Source: Verrucomicrobiota bacterium
GTDB taxonomy: Bacteria > Verrucomicrobiota > Verrucomicrobiia > Opitutales > Seribacteraceae
Assembly (NCBI GenBank): GCA_014382645.1
Contig: JACNJI010000318.1
Span: 1-8,152, forward strand
Length of the DNA stretch: 8,152 nucleotides
Direction of reading: 5' to 3'
Part shown: piece after piece, positions 1-7,581 of the stretch
Layout of the letters: every line of letters starts with the position of its first letter
How positions within the stretch are numbered: position 1 is the first letter of the stretch
Translations under genes and position numbers: made by a program
Notes under the pieces: generated by a model
Seen by the model: only the letters and a program-made list of their open reading frames with translations
What the model was told of the DNA's origin: nothing
The model's database searches: none

Positions 1-2888
1 CCATCTTCGTTAACAGCATTGACCTGACCACCTTTTTCGAGCAGCAGTCGCATCATATCCAATTGGCCATGGAATGCCGCTGTGCTAAGGGCAGTGTTTC
101 CAGTTTCCACTGGACGATTCGGGTTCGCACCCGCAGCGAGCGTCTCCAGTACGACGGAACGGTCACCTATCCGAACGGCGGTTCCTAAGGCTTCTTGTAG
201 GTTAGTATCGGCGGTGACATGGAATATGAAGTCGTTGCTGAACAAGCCGCCCTGATTTTGGACCTGCAGAAAATGCATGCCAATTGCAGGTAATTGCGTG
301 AGGGTTATTTCCAGACGGTCTTTATCGCCTATTTTGATGGATCCCTCGACCTTATGGCCATCGACCAAAATTTGGGCGCCTTCGCGGACGTGTCGTCCGC
401 TGATAGTCATGGTTTTGTTGTCACCGGCGAGCTCTGGAAATTTTTGTTTCCCACGCTGAGAATGGATTGGGCCAAGGGTCCAGAGTGCAGGTTGCGGGTG
501 ATCATAGTCAGCGTTTTCTCCATGGCGTCCTGTAAAAGTGCCGATGAAATTGCCTTCTGCAGCCATCTCTAACAACTTGGCTCGTGAGTAGGATTGCTCT
601 CCTTCAACCGACTTATAACCATCAGCAAACTGAAACATAACAGGAATTGCCTGATCGTTCTTAAAGAAAACACCTTCAACTTGCAGCACAACACCACCCT
701 CCGAGCAGGATGTTTCCAAGGCGTCGAGCAAGTCATTGGTCAGGGGCTCATCCACCGTCGATTCATTGAGAGTTACTTGGCGGGCAAAGGAACCGGAATG
801 ACCGGTGCTCCCTTCCAGTACCATCTCCCAGACGGGATCGAAGGCCCGTCGTCCACCCCATGAGAACTGCCAAACACTTCGCTCGGGAATTCCTTGTTCG
901 GCCACTCTCCGATAGAAGGGGAAATCGATAATGTTCAACCTTCCTTGGGGGAGAATAAGAAAACGGTCGTAGGCCCCACGCCATGTGGGTGCGTCCATGC
1001 CGGTTCCCGGGGTATTGGTGCTCACCCAGAAGGGCATTCTGTGACAATTGCCGCATAGGTTTCCGCCAGGTGTTCCCCCGACATCGCCAGTGATATGAAA
1101 CAACTCGAAGCCTTCCTGTGCACGTTCGGATAACTCGTTATCAAATGCGCGGCGCTGTGCGGGCGGGTAGGTGACGTTGAGCAAGAACTTCGCCATGTCA
1201 TCGCGCTCGGACTTGGAGAGCAGGCCGGCTTTGCCTTCGTCATTCTTTGTTTCATCACCCACCCGTGCCATGGTACTGGCGAGGCCGCCATCGATGAGGT
1301 GGCGCGTTTGAGACTCGGGCTTGTCAACGCTGCTGTTGGGCTTCACGTGGCGGCGGATGCTGGCGCTGTTGATGCCGCCGTATGGGTCGCCAGGAATTCC
1401 GTCCCAGTGAAAGGGCGCGGTGTCGCGCAGGCCCCGTATGGGCATTGTTGAACGAGGCATGATCTGATTGCCGCGTGTGACGATCGGGGTGTCGAGCACC
1501 CAAAGCAGTTGATCGGTGTGGCCATCAGGATGGCAACTAGCACAGGAAAAAGTGGCAGTGGTGGAGGCCTTGGCGGTGTTGAAGGCAATGCGGCCCCGCT
1601 TGAAATCCGGATGCGTGGGATCATGCAGTGTGATGGACGCCCCGGTCTTGGGCGCGGTGCGGTCAGTGATATTGACGACGGACACCGTGTTAGCCACAGC
1701 GTTGAGAACCCATGCGTGATCTTCGTCTAAGGCAATGCCACGCGGTACGGCACCGACAGAGGTGCGGCCAAGAATTTTTCCGGTAGCAGCGTCGAGAGTG
1801 AAAAGTTTATCCGAGCCGGCGGCTGTAACATAAAGCGTTTGGTCATCGTCGCTCACCTGAACGGCGAATGGTGTAGCCAGCGCATCCTCACGCTTGGGCT
1901 GCTTGGGCGGAAGCGGCTCAAGGTTGATGAACTCAGGTTTCTGAGCGTCATTTCCTCTGAAGGAAACGCGGGTAATCTGGTTGAGAAAGGCCCGGTTTTC
2001 CAGTTCCTTGAGCCCATGCTTCTTGGTTCCTGAACGACCATTGACCTCGTTACGCGCATCAGTTTGGGCGATGAAGACTGTGCCTTCCGAATCGACCGCT
2101 AAACCGTAAAGCAGGGTGCCGAGTGTGCTGACTGTCTTAACAAGCTGATCGGTCTTGGTGTTGAACACATACAGGTCCCGGTCCGGCACGCGTGGGTGTT
2201 TTACGATATCAGTTTTGTGGCCGAGAGAGAGGACGTTATTGTTGGCAATGGAATGCTCATGGGCATTGAAGGTGACCAACTTGTCGTCAATCTTGTACCC
2301 GCCCGAAAGCTGCGTCTTGTTGTTAGATTCGAAGGGGATGACGTAAAGTTTTCCATTACGCACCACAATGGCTCGGGGGTCTTGAGCCCGGACCGGCAAG
2401 CCCTTGGTCACTTTTCGGCTAGCGACGTCCACCACCGCGATTTTGTTCTCTGAGGACAGGGCGACGTAAGCCTTCCTGTCGTTGGCAAAGGCAATCCCAA
2501 TGGGTTCGTCGAAGCGGGTGGCCTTGGTCTTTGGGTTGATATCTTGAACGGTGGCGACGACGTGCATGAAGGTTTTTTTCGACTGATCGAGGTCAATCAC
2601 GCTGACCGAATCGGACACGTGATTGGCCACCCACAACTCCCGGCCGTCGGGGCGCAGGGCGAGGCTCACCGGATCGATCCCTACCGGAATGCGGCGGATG
2701 ACCTTGCGCGTTTTCGCGTCGATCACATCCACTGAGTCCGAAGGGGTGTTCGCCACAAACACTCGGCCCTCATGCGCGAGGATCGGTCGGGCATGAGGGC
2801 TAAGGAAAGACGGGTGCCCGATCTTCTTGGGTGCGGCGTTCAGGGAAACCTGCAGCAGCGCGAGTAGGGTGAGGCTTAAGATTTTCAT
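1..2888 (-). CDS. Large secreted YVTN beta-propeller, diheme c, IPT/TIG-like and ankyrin-repeat protein (partial, runs off the left edge)
   Basis: Open from ATG 2888 to the window edge without a stop: 962 complete codons, C-terminus missing. Residues 1-19 are a signal peptide. Residues about 25-440 form a YVTN-type propeller (GRVFVANTPSDSVDVIDAKT, RELWVANHVSDSVSVIDLD, QTLYVTAAGSDKLFTLDAAT). Heme motif CASCH lies at 449-453, followed by IRGLRDTAPFHWDG (484-497). The second, CGNCH, is at 612-616, followed by APTWRGAYDRFLILPQGR (633-650). The 163-residue spacing of the motifs fits the diheme cytochrome c peroxidase/MauG/RoxA-like superfamily. Residues about 824-891 look like an IPT/TIG immunoglobulin-like domain (TMTISGRHVREGAQILVDG). 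From about 893 come ankyrin repeats (VVLETLAAGANPN; NTALSTAAFHGQLDMMRLLL). It probably acts outside the cytoplasm as an oxidase, peroxidase-like enzyme or electron-transfer scaffold, with unknown substrate. AAGGA lies 11 bases upstream, and the start shares an ATGA with the previous stop. Confidence 0.9.
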   Translation of the reverse strand, partial: MKILSLTLLALLQVSLNAAPKKIGHPSFLSPHARPILAHEGRVFVANTPSDSVDVIDAKTRKVIRRIPVGIDPVSLALRPDGRELWVANHVSDSVSVIDLDQSKKTFMHVVATVQDINPKTKATRFDEPIGIAFANDRKAYVALSSENKIAVVDVASRKVTKGLPVRAQDPRAIVVRNGKLYVIPFESNNKTQLSGGYKIDDKLVTFNAHEHSIANNNVLSLGHKTDIVKHPRVPDRDLYVFNTKTDQLVKTVSTLGTLLYGLAVDSEGTVFIAQTDARNEVNGRSGTKKHGLKELENRAFLNQITRVSFRGNDAQKPEFINLEPLPPKQPKREDALATPFAVQVSDDDQTLYVTAAGSDKLFTLDAATGKILGRTSVGAVPRGIALDEDHAWVLNAVANTVSVVNITDRTAPKTGASITLHDPTHPDFKRGRIAFNTAKASTTATFSCASCHPDGHTDQLLWVLDTPIVTRGNQIMPRSTMPIRGLRDTAPFHWDGIPGDPYGGINSASIRRHVKPNSSVDKPESQTRHLIDGGLASTMARVGDETKNDEGKAGLLSKSERDDMAKFLLNVTYPPAQRRAFDNELSERAQEGFELFHITGDVGGTPGGNLCGNCHRMPFWVSTNTPGTGMDAPTWRGAYDRFLILPQGRLNIIDFPFYRRVAEQGIPERSVWQFSWGGRRAFDPVWEMVLEGSTGHSGSFARQVTLNESTVDEPLTNDLLDALETSCSEGGVVLQVEGVFFKNDQAIPVMFQFADGYKSVEGEQSYSRAKLLEMAAEGNFIGTFTGRHGENADYDHPQPALWTLGPIHSQRGKQKFPELAGDNKTMTISGRHVREGAQILVDGHKVEGSIKIGDKDRLEITLTQLPAIGMHFLQVQNQGGLFSNDFIFHVTADTNLQEALGTAVRIGDRSVVLETLAAGANPNRPVETGNTALSTAAFHGQLDMMRLLLEKGGQVNAVNED

Positions 2889-3589
2889 TCGAAGTTTAGT
2901 CCTTTCTTTGCTTTATAAGTGAAGTTCGCGTTGTTTAATCCGCTGGTGCCGACCTTGAGGGTCTGTTTATTTTCGCCAAACGACTCGTGCCAGGTGGCCA
3001 GCACGTATTCGCCGGGGGGGAGGTTCTTGATGGAGAAACGCCCCTGCGTGTCCGTGACGCCAAAGAAGGGATGTTCCATCACAAAAATGAACGCGCGCAT
3101 CCAACGGTGATAATCGCACCGCAATTCGATCGGTCCTTCCTGATCGCTAAACCGCTTTAAGCGGTCCGGCGTACCGGCCGGTTGGGCGATGTTGAAGGGT
3201 CGGTTTTCCTGCGAAAGAGAGCGCACGTTATGGATGATGGGATCACTGTTGCGCATTGTGAATTCCTGACCGACGAACAGGCCTTGAATGCGCGGACGGA
3301 ACATGGACCGTTGCTGGTCGAGCAAGGCCGCCTTTTTCGGCGCAGGGTAGGTCTTACCAGCGGGCAGACCTTTGCGGATATAGACAAAGACGTTCTGGAT
3401 TTCACTCTTGGCATTAACCAGTTCCACTTCGTCTTGTGGGTAGGGAAGCCCCTCGTAGAGCTTGCGGCTTTCGGGGGTAAGCTGTAGCGGCGGACGCTTG
3501 GGTTGTGGGCCGTCAAGCTTGATGACGCCGGAAACCTCCGCGGCCATTGCAGACGCGGTCGAAAGGAGTAACAAAGCAAGGATCTTCAT
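2885..3589 (-). CDS. Secreted cupredoxin-like protein with carboxypeptidase-regulatory-like C-terminus ('methylamine utilization protein'-type)
   Basis: A 234-residue exported protein. Residues 1-17 are a signal peptide ending AMA, cut before EVSG. The middle is plastocyanin-like: MRNSDPIIHNVRS carries H120, and LRCDYHRWMRAFIFVMEHP carries C158, H161 and M164. This His-Cys-His-Met set is what a type 1 copper site would use. C158 is the only cysteine in the mature protein. It is followed by GVTDTQGRFSIKNLPPGEYV and LATWHE (about 177-203), a regulatory-like beta-sandwich motif usual in proteins often labelled methylamine utilization protein. The label reflects similarity only; no mau gene is seen here. 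In the LDQ loop (90-101) the sequence is LDQQRSMFRPRI, where from memory relatives often carry a Cys and a His. A role as copper electron carrier or as a partner of the heme proteins is inference. The start lies 2 bases after the previous stop without a clear ribosome site; the stop overlaps the next start as ATGA. Confidence 0.85.
   Translation of the reverse strand: MKILALLLLSTASAMAAEVSGVIKLDGPQPKRPPLQLTPESRKLYEGLPYPQDEVELVNAKSEIQNVFVYIRKGLPAGKTYPAPKKAALLDQQRSMFRPRIQGLFVGQEFTMRNSDPIIHNVRSLSQENRPFNIAQPAGTPDRLKRFSDQEGPIELRCDYHRWMRAFIFVMEHPFFGVTDTQGRFSIKNLPPGEYVLATWHESFGENKQTLKVGTSGLNNANFTYKAKKGLNFE
2900..2904 (-). promoter_or_regulatory. Possible ribosome binding site of the large propeller/diheme gene
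   Basis: AAGGA on the minus strand lies 11 bases before ATG 2888, inside the last codons of the cupredoxin-like gene. The spacing is longer than ideal, so coupled translation through the ATGA overlap may matter more. Confidence 0.4.
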
Positions 3590-3591
3590 GA

Positions 3592-5529
3592 TTATTTAAC
3601 GTTATTGAACACGTACTCCATGATCCGCACAAAGGATTGACCGGCATTGGGCATGTCCGGGTCAGACTTACGCAGTTCCTGCCATAGAATATGGATGCGG
3701 TGTTTTTGTTGGTTGGTTAAATTCTTCATTCGTGCATCGACGTATGGCTGGTGTTTGCCGTTGAGGTAGGCTTGTGGGAGTTGAATTTTGGCAATCCGGG
3801 TAAGTAACTTGGCGTTGGAACCATTGTAGTTAATCCTACGGGGTTGCTCGTAGGTGAGCTTGCTGCGGTCAGGCATATAACCCTTGAGCTTGATGCCACC
3901 TGAGTCACTCAGGTCGTTGGGCTCAATCTTGATGATGGCGCCATAGCCGGTCTCCATATGACGGGAGGGCCCGCTTGTTGGAGTCCATACGTTGCCATCA
4001 GTGTCGAACTCGATCTCTCGCGTGTAGCTTACCCTGTTGGGCAAAGGATACGTTACGAGCATCTCAGTCTTTGGATTGAATCGATGAATGGTGTCGTTGC
4101 CGGTCCCACAGATCCACACATGCCCATTAGGGGCAACGTTGAGGGCGTAGGGGATTTGGTTGTCCTTGTTCGGCAGGTCGTACACAAGCCATTTCTCGGT
4201 ATCGGGATCGAACTTCCCAAATACACCCGAGCCAAAACCAGGGACCCAAATTATTCCGTCCGGGGCAACGTGCAGTCGCCTTGGACCACGGAAAGGGGGA
4301 TTCCATTCCTTGACGTCGCCGTCGAGCTTGCTCGGGTCAATACGTCCGATGCGGTTGCCGTTGAGTTTGCTGTACCAGATCATGCCGTCGACCGGAGAGA
4401 AATCGATGCCATAGGGCGTGATACCTTTACTCTCTCCTTTCCCTGCGGCGACGGCTTGGTTTGCGCTTAAGAGATGGTATTCCTTCACGAGCTTGGTTTT
4501 CGGGTGCAAGGAAAATACCGAGTTGCGTCCGGCATCCGTGTACCAGATGAGTCCCTCGGGATCCTTCGGGTTGATCCGTAAGGTGTGCGGGTATCCGCCC
4601 CGTTTCGCAGGAGCCTCGGCACTACTGTATACCTCAATCTCTTTATTATGGATGTCGTACTTTGCCATCTGGCCTGAGGCACACATTGTAACCCACATGT
4701 GGCCGTCGTTGTCCGGCTCAATGGAATGTGCTCCGTAAGAGCCACGGGGGAATTTTTTGTAAACCTGTTTGTCGGTTTTGGTATCCACGGTCACAATATA
4801 ATTCTTTGTTATATTTACCGCATAGATCAATCGACCATCCGGAGTGAGATCGATGTCATGGTACTGCGACTCGTAGCGTTTGCCCATCTCCCACCAGGTG
4901 ATCTTCGCCTTGGTGGCTGCTCCAGCAGGAGGGGGTGGAGGCACATACTTCAGCCAATTGTCGACGGCCTCCCCTGTGTAAGAGTCCATGATGCGCTTTA
5001 CGATTGTGCGCTTGGTATGCGAATAGAGGCCGCCGAACCCATCCATTCGCCGGATCATGGTTTCCCAGTCCACCGGTTCTTCCGGGGTACGGAAGCCAAC
5101 CGTGCCGATCTGGTGACAGTAGGCACAGAACATTTTGAAGTTCAGCTTGTCGCGGACATCATCAAATTTGAGCATACCAAAGGCACTATCGGCCGTACGC
5201 TGGCGTTCAAGTTTCCATCCGGTGGCGTTCGTCATCTTGATTTCGATGCCTTTGGAACCGGCGGTGATCTCGTCGAGCCAAACGTCGTTCAGGCCTTTTT
5301 GCCGTGCGCGTACCCGATAATCCTTTTCGCGCAGACCATCGATGACATAGGTACCGTCGGAGGCGGTAAATACGCCCGAGGCCTTGCGGTTTTCCGTATC
5401 GTGAGCGGAAACGAACACACCGCCAACGCCTTTGCCATCTTTTGTGGTCTTGCCGCGAATCTCGTTAGCGTCCGCCAGCGAAACCGACAACGCGAAAGCT
5501 AAGATAGTGAGCGTTATTTTTTGTTTCAT
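3592..5529 (-). CDS. Secreted carboxypeptidase-regulatory-like/heme c/virginiamycin-B-lyase-like beta-propeller fusion protein
   Basis: A 645-residue multidomain exported protein. Residues 1-22 are a signal peptide (hydrophobic core ITLTILAFALSVSLA). Residues 23-100 form a CnaB/carboxypeptidase-regulatory-like beta-sandwich (GVFVSAHDTENRKASGVFTA, then DGTYVIDGL and YRVRARQKG). A heme c domain follows, with CAYCH at 135-139 and a candidate distal methionine at M162 in MIRRMDG. A proline run at 197-201 leads into a propeller of about residues 220-540. Its blades repeat patterns such as GLIWYTDAGRNSVFSL, GMIWYSKLNGNRIGRIDP and GHVWICGTGNDTIHRFNP, typical of Vgb-like (streptogramin lyase-like) propellers. 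Residues 541-645 are an unassigned, largely helical tail. Lyase activity is not implied: most proteins with this propeller are not known to cleave antibiotics, and I did not verify the catalytic His/Glu positions. CAGGAAA lies 7 bases upstream of the ATG, and the gap to the preceding stop is 1 base. Confidence 0.9.
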   Translation of the reverse strand: MKQKITLTILAFALSVSLADANEIRGKTTKDGKGVGGVFVSAHDTENRKASGVFTASDGTYVIDGLREKDYRVRARQKGLNDVWLDEITAGSKGIEIKMTNATGWKLERQRTADSAFGMLKFDDVRDKLNFKMFCAYCHQIGTVGFRTPEEPVDWETMIRRMDGFGGLYSHTKRTIVKRIMDSYTGEAVDNWLKYVPPPPPAGAATKAKITWWEMGKRYESQYHDIDLTPDGRLIYAVNITKNYIVTVDTKTDKQVYKKFPRGSYGAHSIEPDNDGHMWVTMCASGQMAKYDIHNKEIEVYSSAEAPAKRGGYPHTLRINPKDPEGLIWYTDAGRNSVFSLHPKTKLVKEYHLLSANQAVAAGKGESKGITPYGIDFSPVDGMIWYSKLNGNRIGRIDPSKLDGDVKEWNPPFRGPRRLHVAPDGIIWVPGFGSGVFGKFDPDTEKWLVYDLPNKDNQIPYALNVAPNGHVWICGTGNDTIHRFNPKTEMLVTYPLPNRVSYTREIEFDTDGNVWTPTSGPSRHMETGYGAIIKIEPNDLSDSGGIKLKGYMPDRSKLTYEQPRRINYNGSNAKLLTRIAKIQLPQAYLNGKHQPYVDARMKNLTNQQKHRIHILWQELRKSDPDMPNAGQSFVRIMEYVFNNVK

Positions 5530-5530
5530 A

Positions 5531-6226
5531 TTAATTTCCTGAGGGATCCAAAACCTTGGCTTTAAGAATAAGTTCCCGAAAATTTATGTCGTCCACGTCA
5601 TTAAGCTGCTTGAGGAACGCCTCGAGATGTGTGAGGTCGGACTTGTTCAGCTTAATCAACTGATAATCCTTCGATGCGCCGGGCTCCTTGGCCGCAGCGA
5701 GTTTGGCACGCAGCACTTTGGGGATATGGACATTGCGATTGTTCATGTTGCGCAGGGAAGGGGTAGGCAGGGCTTTAGCGCCTCCACTCAACACGTGTGT
5801 CTTCAGGTCGGTGAATTTTTCAGGTGCGTGACAGGCGACGCAATTGCCGTTGCTCACCTTGGCGTCGGTGCTAAGGAAGGTCTTGTAACCGAGGTAGGCT
5901 TCGCGGTTCATGCCCGGTGGTAGCTTGATGAGGATACGCCCTTCCTGATTAGCGAGTCGACTGTATACGCGTGCAGTGAAATCGAGTATCTCCTCACCTT
6001 CCTCCGCTTTTTCCGGTATGCGGTTCAGGTATGTGAAGGCATCATATACCGCCCGCTTGGTTGTCGCCAGGCGATGAATCTTCGTCTTCTCCTCGATGCT
6101 GGTTGGCTTGGAATTGGCTTGCCCAAAGCCATCAGGCGTCGCTACCGCAACGAAGCCCAGAAAGACAGCAAATAACAACGCGTTTTTGCTCCCTGTTTTC
6201 GGGGAAGTGTCCGGATGTCTCTTCAT
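5531..6226 (-). CDS. Secreted mono-heme c-type cytochrome, related to the C-terminal part of cytochrome c peroxidase/MauG
   Basis: A 231-residue exported protein. A basic N-region (1-14) and hydrophobic stretch (15-30) followed by GFGQA suggest a signal peptide cut near residue 37, placing it in the periplasm or outside. A single heme c motif CVACH occupies residues 129-133. It is followed by PTPSLRNM (154-161), a pattern like the TPSLRN segment of diheme cytochrome c peroxidases and MauG relatives. The C-terminal segment LTHLEAFLKQLND (198-210) matches the closing helix of that fold. M161, H144 and H167 are visible candidates for a distal ligand, but I cannot choose among them. Residues 40-100 are helical and unassigned. 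At about half the length of a diheme peroxidase it has only one heme site, so electron transfer is likelier than peroxidase activity. ATG at 6226 overlaps the FecR stop; no strong ribosome site is seen, in keeping with coupled translation. Confidence 0.88.
   Translation of the reverse strand: MKRHPDTSPKTGSKNALLFAVFLGFVAVATPDGFGQANSKPTSIEEKTKIHRLATTKRAVYDAFTYLNRIPEKAEEGEEILDFTARVYSRLANQEGRILIKLPPGMNREAYLGYKTFLSTDAKVSNGNCVACHAPEKFTDLKTHVLSGGAKALPTPSLRNMNNRNVHIPKVLRAKLAAAKEPGASKDYQLIKLNKSDLTHLEAFLKQLNDVDDINFRELILKAKVLDPSGN
5537..5540 (-). promoter_or_regulatory. Ribosome binding site of the heme/propeller fusion gene
   Basis: AGGA (within CAGGAAA) on the minus strand, 7 bases before ATG 5529. 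The stop codon of the preceding cytochrome gene (5533-5531) lies in the spacer, so terminating ribosomes would sit on this site. Confidence 0.6.
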
Positions 6227-7581
6227 TTATCGGTAGGGGTCATCAGTGCCATTTCGGAAACCTGCAAGCCTGCCGGATCCCAGAGCGTGTGGCACCAAAC
6301 GCCCTTGACGATCAATCCGTAGGGTGTCTTAGGCAAAGAGTCCGCCCATTGGGCAAGGGAGGGATCCAGTTCATAGTCACTTAGGTTCAGGACGACCTCG
6401 AACGGTTCCCCACTCTGGAATTCTTCGGCGGATCGACGGATCTGAAAGCGGCCGGCGAAATCGCCGTTTTGACGACTTAGCGTCATACCAAACCAAATGG
6501 GATGACTCGAAGCGATCTTGCCTCGAACGCGAATTTTGGTTTCAGGTTGCAAGATAACCGGGGGGTGGTCGCCTTGAGAAACCGGCATGCTCAAGGTGTG
6601 GATGGTTCTTTGCTTACGGTCGTCCTTGGCGGGCAAGGTATAAGGCACGGTATTCAGGTGAGCCGGCTCCGCCCCATTGGCCGGCATCCATTCGCCGTGA
6701 TTGCGTTTTCTTCCGTTTTCCAAATGGCTTTGCCAAAGGGTAACGGACTCCGGCATTTTTTCGGGTACGAGTTCGCAATCCAAGGCAGCGACGACCCGGT
6801 GCTTGGCAGTTACTTCCACTGAGCTGCCATCACTGAGACGGGTGGCCCTCACCTTGCCTTCGTTGACCGTGAGCGTGGAGGAAGACAACTCGGCATCCAC
6901 GCTGAATCTGGTGCCCATGACTTCAAACAAGGCGGAGCGGGTGCGCACGAGCATGGGCTTGCCTTTGGGTTGGGGCATGACGTTGGCGGAAAAGCTCCCC
7001 TCCCTGAGACGCAGCTCCTTTTGTCCGAGGTCGGAAATGGTCAGCATGGAGTTGCCTGCAATCACGACTTGCGAGCCATCATTGAACTCCAGTTCGAACC
7101 AAGCGTCGGGAGCCATGCCCTCGATGGTTCCACCGAAGAGTTTGGAGCCTGCTTGCAGGTTACGATTCACTTGGCCACCATCACCCGTCCAAAGCAGAGG
7201 ACCGCTTAATTTCGTAATTTGAGCAATAGGTAGCTCGGGCTCGGTTTCCTCTTGCTCCAGAAAAAACTGGATAAACAACCCAATCACCACCGCGGCCGCT
7301 ACCGCCCATCCCCAATTTCCGAAAGGAATGAAGACTGGTTTGGATTCCTCCTTGGTTTCGGGATCGATTACGGCGTTGAGTGGGGAGAAGTCCGGGACAC
7401 CCAGACGTTCCTCCAGGGCACCATGAAGATCGAGGTATTCATGGTAGAACTCCCGAGCCCCGGGTTCGGTTTGCAGGATCTCGTTCAACCGCGCCTTGTC
7501 CGCAACCGTGAGACCCTCGTCCACCAATTTGCCGAGCAGGGCATCCAGTTCATCTTTCCATAACTTTTCTTCTTCTTTCAT
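6223..7581 (-). CDS. FecR-domain transmembrane protein, probable anti-sigma/signal transducer for the adjacent sigma factor
   Basis: A 452-residue, single-pass membrane protein. Residues 1-70 form a charged helical cytoplasmic part that starts MKEEEKLWKDELDALLGKLV and resembles the anti-sigma-like N-termini of FecR proteins in this group. A membrane segment lies at about 91-108 (WGWAVAAAVVIGLFIQFF). The FecR domain covers about 118-265, with WFELEFNDGSQVVIAG, LREGSFSANV, TRSALFEVMGTRFSVDA and LTVNEGKVRAT, the usual FecR pattern. Residues about 270-452 are an additional periplasmic region I cannot assign; it looks beta-rich and may be a ligand-binding beta-sandwich. The start at 7581 is chosen because AGAGGA sits 6 bases upstream and its ATG overlaps the sigma stop. 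An in-frame upstream start at 7722 would overlap the sigma gene by about 145 bases and add low-complexity sequence, so it is rejected. The stop overlaps the next start (ATGA). No TonB receptor lies nearby, so classical iron-dicitrate signalling is not supported. Confidence 0.92.
   Translation of the reverse strand: MKEEEKLWKDELDALLGKLVDEGLTVADKARLNEILQTEPGAREFYHEYLDLHGALEERLGVPDFSPLNAVIDPETKEESKPVFIPFGNWGWAVAAAVVIGLFIQFFLEQEETEPELPIAQITKLSGPLLWTGDGGQVNRNLQAGSKLFGGTIEGMAPDAWFELEFNDGSQVVIAGNSMLTISDLGQKELRLREGSFSANVMPQPKGKPMLVRTRSALFEVMGTRFSVDAELSSSTLTVNEGKVRATRLSDGSSVEVTAKHRVVAALDCELVPEKMPESVTLWQSHLENGRKRNHGEWMPANGAEPAHLNTVPYTLPAKDDRKQRTIHTLSMPVSQGDHPPVILQPETKIRVRGKIASSHPIWFGMTLSRQNGDFAGRFQIRRSAEEFQSGEPFEVVLNLSDYELDPSLAQWADSLPKTPYGLIVKGVWCHTLWDPAGLQVSEMALMTPTDK

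Noticed and set aside
1022..1624. Minus-strand short frames (1343-1624 and 1022-1327) inside the large gene
   Set aside because: They are out of phase with the 962-codon open frame, which carries both heme motifs through the same region; the short products are low-complexity.
3958..4470. Plus-strand 170-codon open frame
   Set aside because: Antisense of the Vgb-like propeller blades; its pattern mirrors the propeller repeats on the other strand.
4699..5502. Plus-strand 267-codon open frame
   Set aside because: It lies wholly inside the antisense of the heme/propeller fusion gene, which has clear domains; the plus-strand product shows no recognisable motif.
3592..5529. True virginiamycin B lyase (antibiotic resistance) function
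   Set aside because: Similarity is to the propeller fold only; the fused heme and CnaB-like domains and the operon context argue against a resistance role, and catalytic residues could not be verified.
6701..7222. Plus-strand 173-codon open frame
   Set aside because: Antisense shadow of the FecR domain coding region, serine/leucine-rich and without recognisable features.
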